Source: CBDCPI01 sp965220245
GTDB taxonomy: Bacteria; Chloroflexota; Dehalococcoidia; Lucifugimonadales; UBA3495
Assembly (NCBI GenBank): GCA_965220245.1
Contig: CBDCPI010000006.1
Coordinates: 248,001-312,000, forward strand
Direction: 5' to 3'
DNA length: 64,000 nt
In this document: positions 25,803 through 34,637 of the stretch, piece after piece
Layout of the letters: each line of letters starts with the position of its first letter
Numbering within the stretch: position 1 is the stretch's first letter
The notes under the pieces: model-generated
The model's database searches: none
Told to the model about the DNA's origin: nothing
Seen by the model: only the letters and a program-made list of their open reading frames with translations
Translations under genes and position numbers: made by a program

Positions 25803-26513
25803 CTAAGGATTGATGATGCTGGACCGGTGGGCCACCACGAACGCCTCCCTGCGCTCTACGAAATCGCACACTGCGGTGGTGAGGGCCTCGGGACGGTCGG
25901 ACGCGATGTCGTGTCCCGCGGCGTACACCAGAGAAAGGTTGCTGTTGGGGATCCCCTGGCGGTAGAGGCGCGCCGTGTTGAGGGCGGCTGCGCTGTCGTT
26001 GAGGCCGACGACAATCAGGGTGGGGCATCGGACCTCGGCAAGCCGGGTTTGTTCCATAGCATCGTCGGGGATACCACTAGATCGCGGCGCCTGGTCCGAG
26101 GCTGCTCCCTCACTTGATGGGAAAGCGGCGGGAGAAATCAAGATGAGGGCTTCCACCATGTCCGGCGTTTCCAAGGCTTGCCACAGGGCTACGTCGACGG
26201 CGACAGAAGCGCCAATGAGGGTGTACCGGCCCTCTACCAGCCCGGCAATTGCCTGAGTTACCTCCGCTCCCAAGACCGGGGCTGATCGCGGCGCTTCGTT
26301 CGCCGGTGAGTGGTCGAGTCCCGGCAATTCTAAAGCTATCACCCGGCGGTTTTGCGCCAGAGTTTCATGGACTGCTGAAGGCCTCCGGGGCGAGCTCTCT
26401 AAAATGATAACCGGACTACCCTCGCCAGCTTCCAGGTAGCGAATTTCGAAACCGTTGGCTTCTATGTATCTTTCTTGAAACACAGTCCCCGCCCGCTGCG
26501 GCGCTTGCGACAC
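25803..26513 (-). CDS. Alpha/beta hydrolase
   Basis: A 236-residue alpha/beta-hydrolase fold protein. The nucleophile elbow reads LIGASVAVDVALW (G-A-S-V-A), a probable catalytic Asp follows in CPTLIVVGLNDSA, and the His is in AAGHDIASDRPEAL. The N-terminal strand order FEIRYLEAGEGSPVIILES is typical. The oxyanion-hole region lacks the common HG motif. It lies 27 bp after the LLM gene 26541-27644 on the same strand, so it could process the product of that oxygenase. Confidence 0.8.
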   Translation of the reverse strand: MSQAPQRAGTVFQERYIEANGFEIRYLEAGEGSPVIILESSPRRPSAVHETLAQNRRVIALELPGLDHSPANEAPRSAPVLGAEVTQAIAGLVEGRYTLIGASVAVDVALWQALETPDMVEALILISPAAFPSSEGAASDQAPRSSGIPDDAMEQTRLAEVRCPTLIVVGLNDSAAALNTARLYRQGIPNSNLSLVYAAGHDIASDRPEALTTAVCDFVERREAFVVAHRSSIINP

Positions 26514-26540
26514 CCGGCCCTTTAGCTAACGCAATGGATA

Positions 26541-27644
26541 TTAGAATTCCTTGATGCGGGGCAGGACTTCCCGGCCGAACAACTCGATTTCTTTCATGAC
26601 GCCCCGGTGGTCCACGCTGGGCTGCTGGAAAAACAGGTCAACTACTCCGGCGCCGCAGCGGTCGTGGAACGCCTTGATTTGTTTGGCGACAGTGTCCGGT
26701 CCCCCTACGAAACTCAACGAGGGCGAGAGGCCGACAATGTCCCCTTCAGAGCTCCCGGCTACCAGACTACGGGGGATGTACTCCTCGCCGGTCCGTGCCG
26801 CTTGTACCGCCCCGGCAACGGAGGACCGCATTGCTATTGCTGGTGGCGGCTTCGAAGCTTGCAGTTCCTCGAACCAGTCCTGGGCTTCTTGGTCGGTCTC
26901 GGCCAGATAGATGCTGCCCCGGTACAGTACTTGGTCGGGCCCGGGTTGCCAGCCAGCCTCTTCGCACCATTTGTAGTACTTGTCCGATATGGCGGCCATT
27001 TGGTCTACGGGCAAGAATGAGACCCCTAGACCCAAATGGTGCTCGGCGGCGTATCTGACGGTATCGTCGCTCCGGGTTGCCACGAACGCCGGCGGATGCG
27101 GCTGCTGGACCGGCTGCGGCCAAACGGCCACGGTGCGGTAGTTGTAGTAGCGGCCTTCCCAAGAGAATGGTTCCGGCTCGGTCAACGCTTTGAGGATGAG
27201 GTCCATGCCTTCCAGCAAGCGCTCCCGCCCCTCGGCCGGGTTTACGCTATAGACTTGGTCCTCGTTGGGAGTGCCCCGCAGGAAGCCCATAACCAGCCGG
27301 CCGTTGGTCAGGTTGTCCAGTATCCCCAACTCCTCGGCAACCCGGATGGGGTTGTTCAGCGGAATCAAGTGGCCCAACAGGGCGATTTTGGCCCTCTTAC
27401 AACGCTCGGCTACCGCCGCCGCCATCACTGCCGGCGTCCCGGTGGCAATCCTTCCTGAATAGTGATGTTCGGAGAAGCTGACCCACTCAAACCCCATCTC
27501 CTCCGCAAACTCGCACTCCTCGATACCTTCCTGGTAGCTTCTGACGGAGGTCGCGGCGTCATGATAGCTTGGCGGTATCGGCCAAGTGACCGGAAACTTG
27601 TCCCGCTCCGAGTACCCCATTGCTCCAAGGTAGGATGCTTTCAC
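26541..27644 (-). CDS. LLM-class flavin-dependent oxidoreductase
   Basis: A 367-residue LLM protein with GFEWVSFSEHHYSGRIATGT (EHH motif), LLGHLIPLNNPIRVAEELG, LTNGRLVMGFLRGTPNED and the C-terminal FVGGPDTVAKQIKAFHDRCG. In pattern it is close to 6584-7795 (both have LLG-x-x-[LI]-P-x-x-[DN]-NPIRxAEEL). It starts at GTG with GGGAGAG about 8 bases upstream. Downstream is an alpha/beta hydrolase. The natural substrate is unknown; the group includes enzymes for small aliphatic and sulfonated compounds. Confidence 0.86.
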   Translation of the reverse strand: MKASYLGAMGYSERDKFPVTWPIPPSYHDAATSVRSYQEGIEECEFAEEMGFEWVSFSEHHYSGRIATGTPAVMAAAVAERCKRAKIALLGHLIPLNNPIRVAEELGILDNLTNGRLVMGFLRGTPNEDQVYSVNPAEGRERLLEGMDLILKALTEPEPFSWEGRYYNYRTVAVWPQPVQQPHPPAFVATRSDDTVRYAAEHHLGLGVSFLPVDQMAAISDKYYKWCEEAGWQPGPDQVLYRGSIYLAETDQEAQDWFEELQASKPPPAIAMRSSVAGAVQAARTGEEYIPRSLVAGSSEGDIVGLSPSLSFVGGPDTVAKQIKAFHDRCGAGVVDLFFQQPSVDHRGVMKEIELFGREVLPRIKEF

Positions 27645-27667
27645 TGTCTTACTCTCCCAACAAACAC

Positions 27668-27712
27668 GGAGCCCCTGTTGACACCGGCGCCTCTCCGGCC
27701 CAACGGGGCTCC
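27668..27712 (-). terminator. Hairpin terminator after the Sdh-like operon
   Basis: GGAGCCCC (27668-27675) pairs with GGGGCTCC (27705-27712), and inner TTG/CAA extends the stem. It lies 54 bases past the CCG-protein stop and before the next gene on the same strand. The T-run is weak. Confidence 0.55.
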
Positions 27713-27765
27713 CTGAAATTATCAGACCTTAGAACCGCAGAACCGCGTCCCTGGGCAGTTAGGAG

Positions 27766-28647
27766 CTATGTCCTGATGGACTCCAGCTTTTTTACTACCT
27801 CGTCGGTAGAGACAATGTGCCGGTGCAAGTTCATGTCTTTGGGGGAAAAGCCCAAGGCCAGCCCCACCAGCTGAGGCAGGTGCAAGATGGGCATATCGAT
27901 GTTCTCATCCTTGTGCTTCTCGGCGTCGGCCTGCTTGCCGTCGAGCTCCAGATGGCACAAGGGGCAGGGCGTCACCATACAATCGGCCCCGTTTTGCCGG
28001 GCCTCCAGGGTGTGGGTGCCGCACATCTCCAGAGAGTTCTCTTCACTGGCGGACAATATTGGAAAGCCGCAGCACTTACTCTTACCCGAGATGTTGGTTA
28101 CCTCGCCCCCCAGGGTCTCTATGGTGCTCTCAAGGACCGTCTTCCGGCGCTCCCATCCCTTGGGCACCATCAACTCCGGCGGACGCTTCAGATAGCAACC
28201 GTAGAAGGGGGCCACCTTTAGGCCGGTAAGCGGGCGCACCACCAGTTCCTTTAGGTTCTCCAGTCCGTACTCCTCGTCCAACACCCAGAGGAAGTGTTTG
28301 ACGTCTACCGTCCCTTTGTACTCTAGTCCTTCGGCCGCCAGGTATTCCCGGTTAATGCTCTCCCGGTACTCGGGATTGGTCTTTAGCCGGTGGTTGGCCT
28401 GGGTAAACACGCCCTGACAAGTACTGCAGATGGTCATCATGGTCATTCCCATCCGCTCCACCTTGGCCAAGGTACGGGCGTTGATGGGATCGGACACCTC
28501 TTGGCTGAGGCAGCCCGCACCACTGCAGCCAACATCGGTTAGCTCGGCCAACTCGATGTTCAAGGTGGCCGCCACCTTTACCGCGGCCGGGTATAGCTCA
28601 GGACAGCCGCCTTTGGATACACAACCCGGGTAGAACGCGTAAGCCAT
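27766..28647 (-). CDS. CCG-domain protein (HdrB/SdhE/TfrB C-terminal-like)
   Basis: A 293-residue protein with two cysteine-rich CCG modules, as in heterodisulfide reductase subunit B and the SdhE subunit of archaeal-type succinate dehydrogenases. The first is FYPGCVSKGG ... CSGAGC; the second is PFYGCYLKR ... KCCGF ... CPLCH. These ligate a [4Fe-4S] cluster that handles thiol/disulfide or quinone electrons. The ATG at 28647 overlaps the stop of the iron-sulfur subunit (TAATG), so translation is coupled. It takes the place of membrane anchors SdhC/SdhD, none of which is nearby. Confidence 0.85.
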   Translation of the reverse strand: MAYAFYPGCVSKGGCPELYPAAVKVAATLNIELAELTDVGCSGAGCLSQEVSDPINARTLAKVERMGMTMMTICSTCQGVFTQANHRLKTNPEYRESINREYLAAEGLEYKGTVDVKHFLWVLDEEYGLENLKELVVRPLTGLKVAPFYGCYLKRPPELMVPKGWERRKTVLESTIETLGGEVTNISGKSKCCGFPILSASEENSLEMCGTHTLEARQNGADCMVTPCPLCHLELDGKQADAEKHKDENIDMPILHLPQLVGLALGFSPKDMNLHRHIVSTDEVVKKLESIRT

Positions 28648-29606
28648 TATGGTTTGGCCTCCCACTTTGAAAAGATGCTCTTGATTCTGTCGGCCCCCGG
28701 CCTCTTGGGGTGGAGGAAGTAGGGCAAGGGGAGTTTACCTCGTTTGAGCGCCTTCAACCCCAAGGGCAACTGCTTTAGCTGGGCCTTGATGTTGATCGGC
28801 CCTCCTTCGGTATCGATGGCAAGGCGGGTCTCGTCCAGCCAGCCTTTGTTCTTGACCGAAGCAGCAAAGCTCTTGTAGTGGTTCCTTACGCTGGGAATGC
28901 CGGCCTCGACCTTTATCGACCGGTCCCGCAAGGCCAAGACCCGCTCAGTTGGGCCTATCTCTTTGTGGCAATGCTCGCTGGCTTCAAAGCAGTGACAGCA
29001 GTCCCAGACCCCTTTTTCACCGCTGAGTTTATGCAGCCGTTCCTCGGTCTTGGTGTCCCGGGGGTCGGCAACCACCCGGTAAGCTTTGGTCAAAGCGGCG
29101 GGGCCCATGAACTTCTTGTCCACCACCATGGTGCTGCAACCCTCGTCGCACAGCCAACACATGGTGCAACTCATTACCTTTCTCAGGTCTTTGATTACCT
29201 CGTTGGAAACCATGTGCTCTCTCTCCGGCAGCGGCTCTGCGGGCTCGACCCACGGTTCCACCGCCGCGTACTTGTCGTAGACCATGGACTTCACATTGAA
29301 CATCATGTCCTTGGCTACGCCAATAAGCCGGATAGGCTCCACGGTAATCTCGCCGTCCCGCAGAGCTTCCGACACCGTGGTGTAGCAAGCGATGCGGTTG
29401 CGCCGGCTGATCCGCATAGTGCAGTCACCGCAAAAGCCGGTGCGGCAGGTGCCTCGAAAGGCCAACGTGCTGTCTTGGTCTTCCCGGACCTGCATCAGCG
29501 CGTCGAGAACGGTAGCGTTCTCGTCGATCTCCAGGTTGTAGGGTTGCAGTTGACCCTTCCCATCAGTTGTGGGGTCGTACCGGTGTACCTTTAGGGTTAG
29601 CTCCAT
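28647..29606 (-). CDS. sdhB: Succinate dehydrogenase/fumarate reductase iron-sulfur subunit
   Basis: A 319-residue SdhB/FrdB. The N-terminal plant-type [2Fe-2S] ligands are in FRGTCRTGFCGDCTMRI with the fourth Cys in RNRIACYT. The C-terminal ferredoxin domain has CTMCWLCDEGC and DCCHCFEASEHC. The tail after residue 230 is longer than in E. coli SdhB. It passes electrons from the flavoprotein (29620) to the CCG subunit (28647) with which it overlaps, so the three genes form one complex. Confidence 0.9.
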   Translation of the reverse strand: MELTLKVHRYDPTTDGKGQLQPYNLEIDENATVLDALMQVREDQDSTLAFRGTCRTGFCGDCTMRISRRNRIACYTTVSEALRDGEITVEPIRLIGVAKDMMFNVKSMVYDKYAAVEPWVEPAEPLPEREHMVSNEVIKDLRKVMSCTMCWLCDEGCSTMVVDKKFMGPAALTKAYRVVADPRDTKTEERLHKLSGEKGVWDCCHCFEASEHCHKEIGPTERVLALRDRSIKVEAGIPSVRNHYKSFAASVKNKGWLDETRLAIDTEGGPINIKAQLKQLPLGLKALKRGKLPLPYFLHPKRPGADRIKSIFSKWEAKP

Positions 29607-29619
29607 AGTCGACCCTCCT

Positions 29620-31278
29620 TTAGAGGCGCCACTGGGTTATAACTACCGGTTTGTAGGTGAGGCTTGGCTCCTCAGGTCCGTAAGCAGCGATGGTGTGCTG
29701 TGACCAGTTGGCATCGTCCCGTTCCGGAAAGTCAGTGCGAAAGTGGGCTCCCCGGCTCTCTGTGCGGGCTAGGGCGCTAGCCACAATCACTTGGGCCACA
29801 TCGAGCATATTGCCCAACTCCAGAAGGGTGGCAAGGGCTGGATTGTAAGCGCCTTCCGCACTGGGGATAGCCACCCGCCCGTAGCGGGCCTTCAACTCCT
29901 TCACATTCTCCAGGGCCTCCCCCAGTCCTTGACCGTCCCGGTACAGCCCCACTTGTTGGTGCATCGTGGCGGCTAGCTCTCGGCGCACCGAACCGATGCT
30001 ATCCTCACCCCCGCTTCTGCCAGCCAGATCGTTGATCAGGTTCTGATGGTCGGCCAACAAGGACTGAGAGACCGGCTGCTGCGAGGCGACTTTAGCAAAT
30101 CCGGCTGCCGCCTCACCGGCGCGGCGGCCAAAGACGGCGCACTCCAAAAGGGAGTTGCCTCCCAACCGGTTTGCTCCGTGAACGCCCACACAGGCGCATT
30201 CGCCGGCGGCGTACAACCCGGAAAGGGATGTTGCCCCGTTTACATCGGTCTGGATGCCGCCTATCGGGCGGTGCATGGCGGGCTGGACCGGCACCAGTTG
30301 TTGCTTTAGATTGATTCTAGCCAACCTGCTGACTAGCATGTGGGTTTCCGGCAGCAGGTCGTCCAACCGTTCTTCGTCTATATGCTGGAAGTCGAGGAAT
30401 ACACAACCGTCCTCGCCTCTGCCTTGGGCTATCTCGGTGGCGATGGCCCGGCTGCACAAGTGCCGTGCGGCCATTTCCATAGTTTCCGGGGCGTAGGAGG
30501 CCATGAACCGGTCGCCGTCCTTGTTGACCAAGTAGGCGCCCTGACCTCGAGCCGCTTCGGTTACTACGGCTCCCGTATCACCCAGGGTGGTCGGATGATA
30601 CTGGACCATTTCCATGTCCATCAGCGGGACACCGGCCCGGTAGGCCAGCGCCACACCGTCGGCGGTGGCGGTATAGGCCGAGGTGCTAGGCTGGTACATG
30701 CGACCGAAACCGCCGGTGGCCAAGATCACCGCTTTGGCGTAGATGGGTTGAAGCTCGCCGGTAGCCGACTCTTGAGCGATCACTCCGCGGCAGACGCCGT
30801 CTTCCACCAGTAGCGAGGTAACGACCCACTCGTTGTAGACCGAGACTTGGCGCCGCAAGAGTTGCTCGTAAAGGACCTGAATAATAATGTGGCCGGCCGA
30901 GTCGCCGACGTAGCAGGTCCGAGGGCTGGAAGAGGCCGCGAAAGGCATCACATCAATTGCGCCTTGGCTATCGCGGCTGAAGATTACGCCCATGTGTTCC
31001 AAGCGGATGACATCCTCAATACCTTCCCGGCAGAGGACCTCCACCGCATCCTGGTCTGCCAGGTAATCACCGGCCCTTACCGAATCGCTGGCATGGGCTT
31101 CCCAAGAGTCGCCGGCGCCGAGGGCGGCGTTGATGCCGCTGTGGGAGCCTGAAGATTGGCTCCTCAGGGGATAAGTCTTGGATAACAAGCCCGCGTCTAC
31201 GCCCGCAGTCTTGGCGGCAATGGCGGCGCACATGCCGGAGAAGCCGCCTCCAACCACCAGTACGTCGTGTTCAGGCAT
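29620..31278 (-). CDS. sdhA: Succinate dehydrogenase/fumarate reductase flavoprotein subunit
   Basis: A 552-residue SdhA/FrdA. The FAD-binding motif is HDVLVVGGGFSGMCAAIAA, with MVQYHPTTLGD, the HRPIGGIQTDVNG block and GANRLGGNSLLECAVFGRR. ATG 31278 is chosen, since homologues begin just before this dinucleotide fold and AGGAAGTGAG is upstream. Where canonical SdhA has RSH-T/S-x-x-A-Q-G-G with the FAD-linked His, this protein reads RSQSSGSHSGI, so covalent flavinylation at that site is not expected. This may favour fumarate reduction or a low-potential function. Confidence 0.9.
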   Translation of the reverse strand: MPEHDVLVVGGGFSGMCAAIAAKTAGVDAGLLSKTYPLRSQSSGSHSGINAALGAGDSWEAHASDSVRAGDYLADQDAVEVLCREGIEDVIRLEHMGVIFSRDSQGAIDVMPFAASSSPRTCYVGDSAGHIIIQVLYEQLLRRQVSVYNEWVVTSLLVEDGVCRGVIAQESATGELQPIYAKAVILATGGFGRMYQPSTSAYTATADGVALAYRAGVPLMDMEMVQYHPTTLGDTGAVVTEAARGQGAYLVNKDGDRFMASYAPETMEMAARHLCSRAIATEIAQGRGEDGCVFLDFQHIDEERLDDLLPETHMLVSRLARINLKQQLVPVQPAMHRPIGGIQTDVNGATSLSGLYAAGECACVGVHGANRLGGNSLLECAVFGRRAGEAAAGFAKVASQQPVSQSLLADHQNLINDLAGRSGGEDSIGSVRRELAATMHQQVGLYRDGQGLGEALENVKELKARYGRVAIPSAEGAYNPALATLLELGNMLDVAQVIVASALARTESRGAHFRTDFPERDDANWSQHTIAAYGPEEPSLTYKPVVITQWRL

Positions 31279-31789
31279 TCCGAACTCACTTCCTGAAACC
31301 CGTCTCGCCAATGCGCGGTACCGCCCATTATAGATTTCGGCTCTAGCTTAGGTCAACAAAGCTAGCGTGTAGGCAGGATCTTTCGATTCTTAATGCAGGT
31401 AGCAAAACCATGACGAAGAATCTAAAATGACTGCCGACCAAGAGGGCTTTCCTCGTCGATGCGTTTACGCCGCAGCGACGCCTGGCAAAGGAAACACAAT
31501 GGCGGCAAGGATTTTAGACCCTTCAGTACGTTCAGGGTGACAGTAAACGGGGGTAGGAAGACAGTGAATGGAGGCAAGGGGACAGAATGCGATTGTCCTG
31601 TGAGGCTGGGTGGCGAGGTTGACACCGGTTACCAGCACACATAAACTTCCTGCGTGCCCCGATATTGCCGACGCCAGCAGGGCAAGGGCGGCAGTCTCTA
31701 AACTTCGAGGCCGGGGCAAAACCTCTCATATATACTCGGCCATGCGGAATCGAGGGCTTGGTAATGGCCGCCGGTAAGGGGGATTGTCG
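31279..31789. other. Intergenic region rich in dispersed repeats
   Basis: Positions 31,409-31,600 hold a copy of the repeat seen at 22,108-22,257: ACGAAGAATCTAAAATG, a variable middle with TTTCCTCG and GGCAAAG, then GGATTTTAGACCC, CGTTCAGGGTGACAGT and ACAGAATGCGATTGTCCTGT. The promoter of sdhA (minus) and of the kinase gene (plus) should also lie here. No gene is seen. Confidence 0.5.
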
Positions 31790-32440
31790 ATGGCAGCGCC
31801 TTCGTCCCGGGCTGATGCAGATGGGCCGCTAGTAATTCTTCTTGGAGGAGCGCCCGGTACCGGGAAAACCACCATCGCCAACTTGCTGCAGGAAGAGCTG
31901 GGCTTGTCCCACCACCTGAGCACCGGGTTCATCCGGGCCTCGGTTGCGCATCTGCTGCCGGAGGCCGACGCCCGGCTCCTGAGCCACCATACCTACGACG
32001 CCTATCAAGCCTTAGAGGACGCGGTCCCAGTGGACTCCGGAAATTCGTCCGACCCCGGGGACAACGGTATGTTGCTGGAAGGGGCCATCCGGCAGTCGAT
32101 GGTACTCAAACCGTCTATAGAGTCTTGTATTAGCCGGGCTGTGCGGGAGGGAATCGGGCTGGTATTGGAGGGCAGCCACTTTCTGCCGGGTGTGCTGGAA
32201 CCCGGAATTCTGGAGGCGTCGCTACTTTGCATCTTGGACGTGCCGGACCGGGAGTCCCTCAAGCGACGGGTGATCAGCCCCAACCATTCCCGCCGCCACC
32301 TCACCGAGGCCCAATTAAAACGCTTGGTGCAACTTCAAGACGGTATTCTGGCGTTGGCCCAAGTCCACCAGCAACCCGTGATTGTCAACGACAACCTCCC
32401 CGATTCGATTAAGCAGATCCGGAGCCTCATTAGCCAGTAA
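31790..32440 (+). CDS. 2-phosphoglycerate kinase-like P-loop kinase
   Basis: A 216-residue P-loop protein. Walker A is ILLGGAPGTGKTTIANLL near residue 20, and the following LSTGFIRASVAHLLP and EGSHFLPGVLEP match the archaeal 2-phosphoglycerate kinase/adenylate-kinase-like family. The C-terminus includes RLVQLQDGILALA and VIVND. The family phosphorylates 2-phosphoglycerate for cyclic diphosphoglycerate synthesis in methanogens; in bacteria the substrate is unproven. ATG 31790 has AAGGGGGA upstream. Confidence 0.75.
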   Translation: MAAPSSRADADGPLVILLGGAPGTGKTTIANLLQEELGLSHHLSTGFIRASVAHLLPEADARLLSHHTYDAYQALEDAVPVDSGNSSDPGDNGMLLEGAIRQSMVLKPSIESCISRAVREGIGLVLEGSHFLPGVLEPGILEASLLCILDVPDRESLKRRVISPNHSRRHLTEAQLKRLVQLQDGILALAQVHQQPVIVNDNLPDSIKQIRSLISQ

Positions 32441-32474
32441 CTAGAGGCTCTGCCCCTATTATTGCCAAAAAAGA

Positions 32475-32500
32475 TAGGCGCTCCCCAAGAGGAGCGCCTA
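32475..32500 (-). terminator. Intrinsic terminator with U-run for the amidohydrolase
   Basis: TAGGCGCTCC and GGAGCGCCTA form a 10-bp perfect stem with a 6-base loop. On the minus strand TCTTTTTT follows directly. It lies 42 bases past the amidohydrolase stop and also serves as a barrier to the converging kinase gene. Confidence 0.88.
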
Positions 32501-32541
32501 CTGATGCCAGTGCAGCTAAGGTCCGGCGCAGTCGCCGAGAA

Positions 32542-33666
32542 CTAGTCTAGGTTGTAGACCCTGGCGGCATTGCCACCGGCGATCTTGGCCTTCTCCTCGT
32601 CGGTGCAGTTGACGAGAATCTCTTCCAGGATCTGGCGGCTCCGGGGGAAAGTGGACTCGACGTGAGGATAGTCCGAGCCCCACATCAGGTTATCTACGCC
32701 GATGATATTCCGCAGCTCGATGCCCAAAGAGTCTTCTTGGAACCCGATGAAGACGTTCTGGTGGAAGTGTTCACTGGGCAGCAAGTCGCCCTTGTAGTTG
32801 CCCCACCACTCGTCCCGGGGCGTCCTCTGGGTGTAGGTGTAGTCCAAGCGGTCCAAGAAGTGGGGCACCCAGGACAACTCCATCTCGACCGATCCCACCT
32901 GCAGCTTAGGATAGCGGTGGAACACGCCGCTGAAGATCATGCGGGCCAAGGACTGGCGCACCCAGTGGTCGGCGTTGCAGATGAACTCGGGGCTCAGTTC
33001 GTCGCCCCCGGACTGGAACTCCTGCCCGGCCCCAATGCGGTTGGTGGCGATGTGCAGCCCCAAAGGCATTTGCAGGTCTTGGGCCGCGGCCCACAGAGGC
33101 TCGTACTCCGGCAGGTTGTAGCCCCGGTTTGCTGGAGGGTAGACCGTGATCATGCCGCCGGCCAGCCCCATGTTGGCGCAGCGCTCCAACTCTTTGACGC
33201 CGGAGGCCACGTCGTCGACGTTGATACAAGCGATGCCCTTTAGCCGGGACGGGAACGGCTTGCAGAACTCGGCGAGCCAGTCGTTGTAGGTCCGGAAGAT
33301 TTCCGTCAGCAGGTCGCTATCGGGCGTGCTGTACAGAAGAAGACCGACGGTGGGGTAGACGATGCTTACGTCCACGCCGTCTTCATCCATGTCTTTCATG
33401 TGCTCTTCGGGGATCCAGCCGCCGGGCCGAAGCTCTTCCACCGTGACCGTCCGCTGCAGGTTCTCCGGCTCCTCAAACCGCATCCCGGTTTGAGCGCCAG
33501 GCCCAAGCCCGATGACCTTGCGGCCGTCGCAGAACCACCAGTCGCCGTCCTCCATGCGCTCGATGCGAGGCACCCGGTCTTTAAACTGGGACGTAGCCCT
33601 GCTGGTCCACAGGTCACCTGGCTCGAATACGTGGTTGTCCGAGGATATTACCCTGTAGTCAGCCAT
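32542..33666 (-). CDS. Amidohydrolase-2 family metal-dependent hydrolase
   Basis: A 374-residue amidohydrolase-2 family member (ACMSD/TIM-barrel group). It begins YRVISSDNHVFEPGDLWTSR, where the common HxH is N-H, and includes YPTVGLLLY, GLHIATNRIGAG (metal-ligand His), MIFSGVFHRYPKLQVGSVE (His) and LMWGSDYPHVESTFPRSR (the catalytic Asp of the GSDYPH motif). These enzymes decarboxylate or hydrolyse carboxylates; the substrate is unknown. SD AGGAGG, 8 bases upstream, is strong. It is the last conserved chromosomal gene before the accessory island. Confidence 0.87.
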   Translation of the reverse strand: MADYRVISSDNHVFEPGDLWTSRATSQFKDRVPRIERMEDGDWWFCDGRKVIGLGPGAQTGMRFEEPENLQRTVTVEELRPGGWIPEEHMKDMDEDGVDVSIVYPTVGLLLYSTPDSDLLTEIFRTYNDWLAEFCKPFPSRLKGIACINVDDVASGVKELERCANMGLAGGMITVYPPANRGYNLPEYEPLWAAAQDLQMPLGLHIATNRIGAGQEFQSGGDELSPEFICNADHWVRQSLARMIFSGVFHRYPKLQVGSVEMELSWVPHFLDRLDYTYTQRTPRDEWWGNYKGDLLPSEHFHQNVFIGFQEDSLGIELRNIIGVDNLMWGSDYPHVESTFPRSRQILEEILVNCTDEEKAKIAGGNAARVYNLD

Positions 33667-33778
33667 GATTCAGCCTCCTATTCTTGTGTAGTAACCTTCG
33701 TCCGGGTTTATTCGGAAGCTCCCTTCCGCCCCATCTCCCCTTAAGATGGGCTTGGCCGTGAAAGTATATGTCAGCTTA

Positions 33779-33802
33779 CGGATGAAGGTCAACCTTCATC
33801 CG
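33779..33802. promoter_or_regulatory. 24-bp palindrome, possible operator
   Basis: CGGATGAAGGT and ACCTTCATCCG face each other around a 2-base centre, a nearly perfect dyad. It is 113 bp upstream of the amidohydrolase start. It could bind a dimeric regulator; no regulator gene is adjacent. Confidence 0.35.
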
Positions 33803-34175
33803 ACCCGAATACGTTGCTGGTTCTGAGCAAGTTTATGCCCCGACCGGCAGCCAAGGCTAGGCGGATAGAATGAACGGGGAGAGCGATTCATTGAAAGGTA
33901 CTGGGATAAGGTACCGGGAAAGGTGCTGACGCCGCTCTAGCAGAACGAATCGTTATCTAGGGAAGTTATAGAACCCCAAAGCCACTGTGGATGGGCCCTC
34001 TCCCGGGACCAGCTGTGGCGGAGGGAGTGTCCTCCTAATTGATACTATATGCGTATTCACTAGCTCCGCCATTGCAACCAGATGGGCGCATCGTATACCA
34101 GAACGTATACCATTACCCCATGGCATTATTCGACTTCCCGGCCAGGCAGAAGATTGGGAAGTGGGGATGGATGTG

Positions 34176-34385
34176 ATGGGGAAGAAATACCGTGTGGGAC
34201 TGACGGAAGAGGAACAGGAGGAACTGAAAGCGTTGGTGTCCAAGGGGCGGGCAGCAGCCTATAAGCAGACTCACGCCCGCATCCTGCTGCTAAGCGATGA
34301 GAACCAGGCCGACGGCGCAGTGAGGGACCAGGAGATAGCCCGGGCCCTGAAGGTGGGCAGCGCCACAGTGGAACGGGTGCACCCC
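34176..34385 (+). pseudogene. IS630-family transposase fragment (N-terminal)
   Basis: Starting at ATG 34176, about 68 residues read as the N-terminal helix-turn-helix of an IS630 transposase: KKYRVGLTEEEQEELKALVS, AAYKQTHARILLLSDENQ and DQEIARALKVGSATVERV. The sequence then leaves the family abruptly. It is not the same IS630 type as the element at 40689. Confidence 0.7.
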
Positions 34386-34433
34386 GGTGCGTGGAGCAGG
34401 GTGTGGCAGCCGCCCTGGGACGCAAACAGTAGC

Positions 34434-34637
34434 TCAACCGCTTCTGAGGTAAGACCGGATCTTCCCGCTGCTGTATCCCTTGTCGCCGCAGACCCGGTTT
34501 GGCCTTATTCGGGGACGGCCGACTCCTTGTCTTTTCACCGCACCCTGGCTCATCAACTCTTCGAAGACGCTGGCCTCATGCCGCTGCCCGTAGTCTGCCA
34601 GTGGAAGTGGGCTAAATTCAATGCAGCGCCATGTCAT
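34434..34637 (-). pseudogene. IS5-family transposase fragment
   Basis: A 67-codon minus frame reads SQGAVKRQGVGRPRIRPNRV and CGDKGYSSGKIRSYLR, the region around the second catalytic Asp of IS5/IS1031-type DDE transposases. Both ends are missing. It abuts the IS630 fragment, so this is IS-on-IS wreckage at the island edge. Confidence 0.7.
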
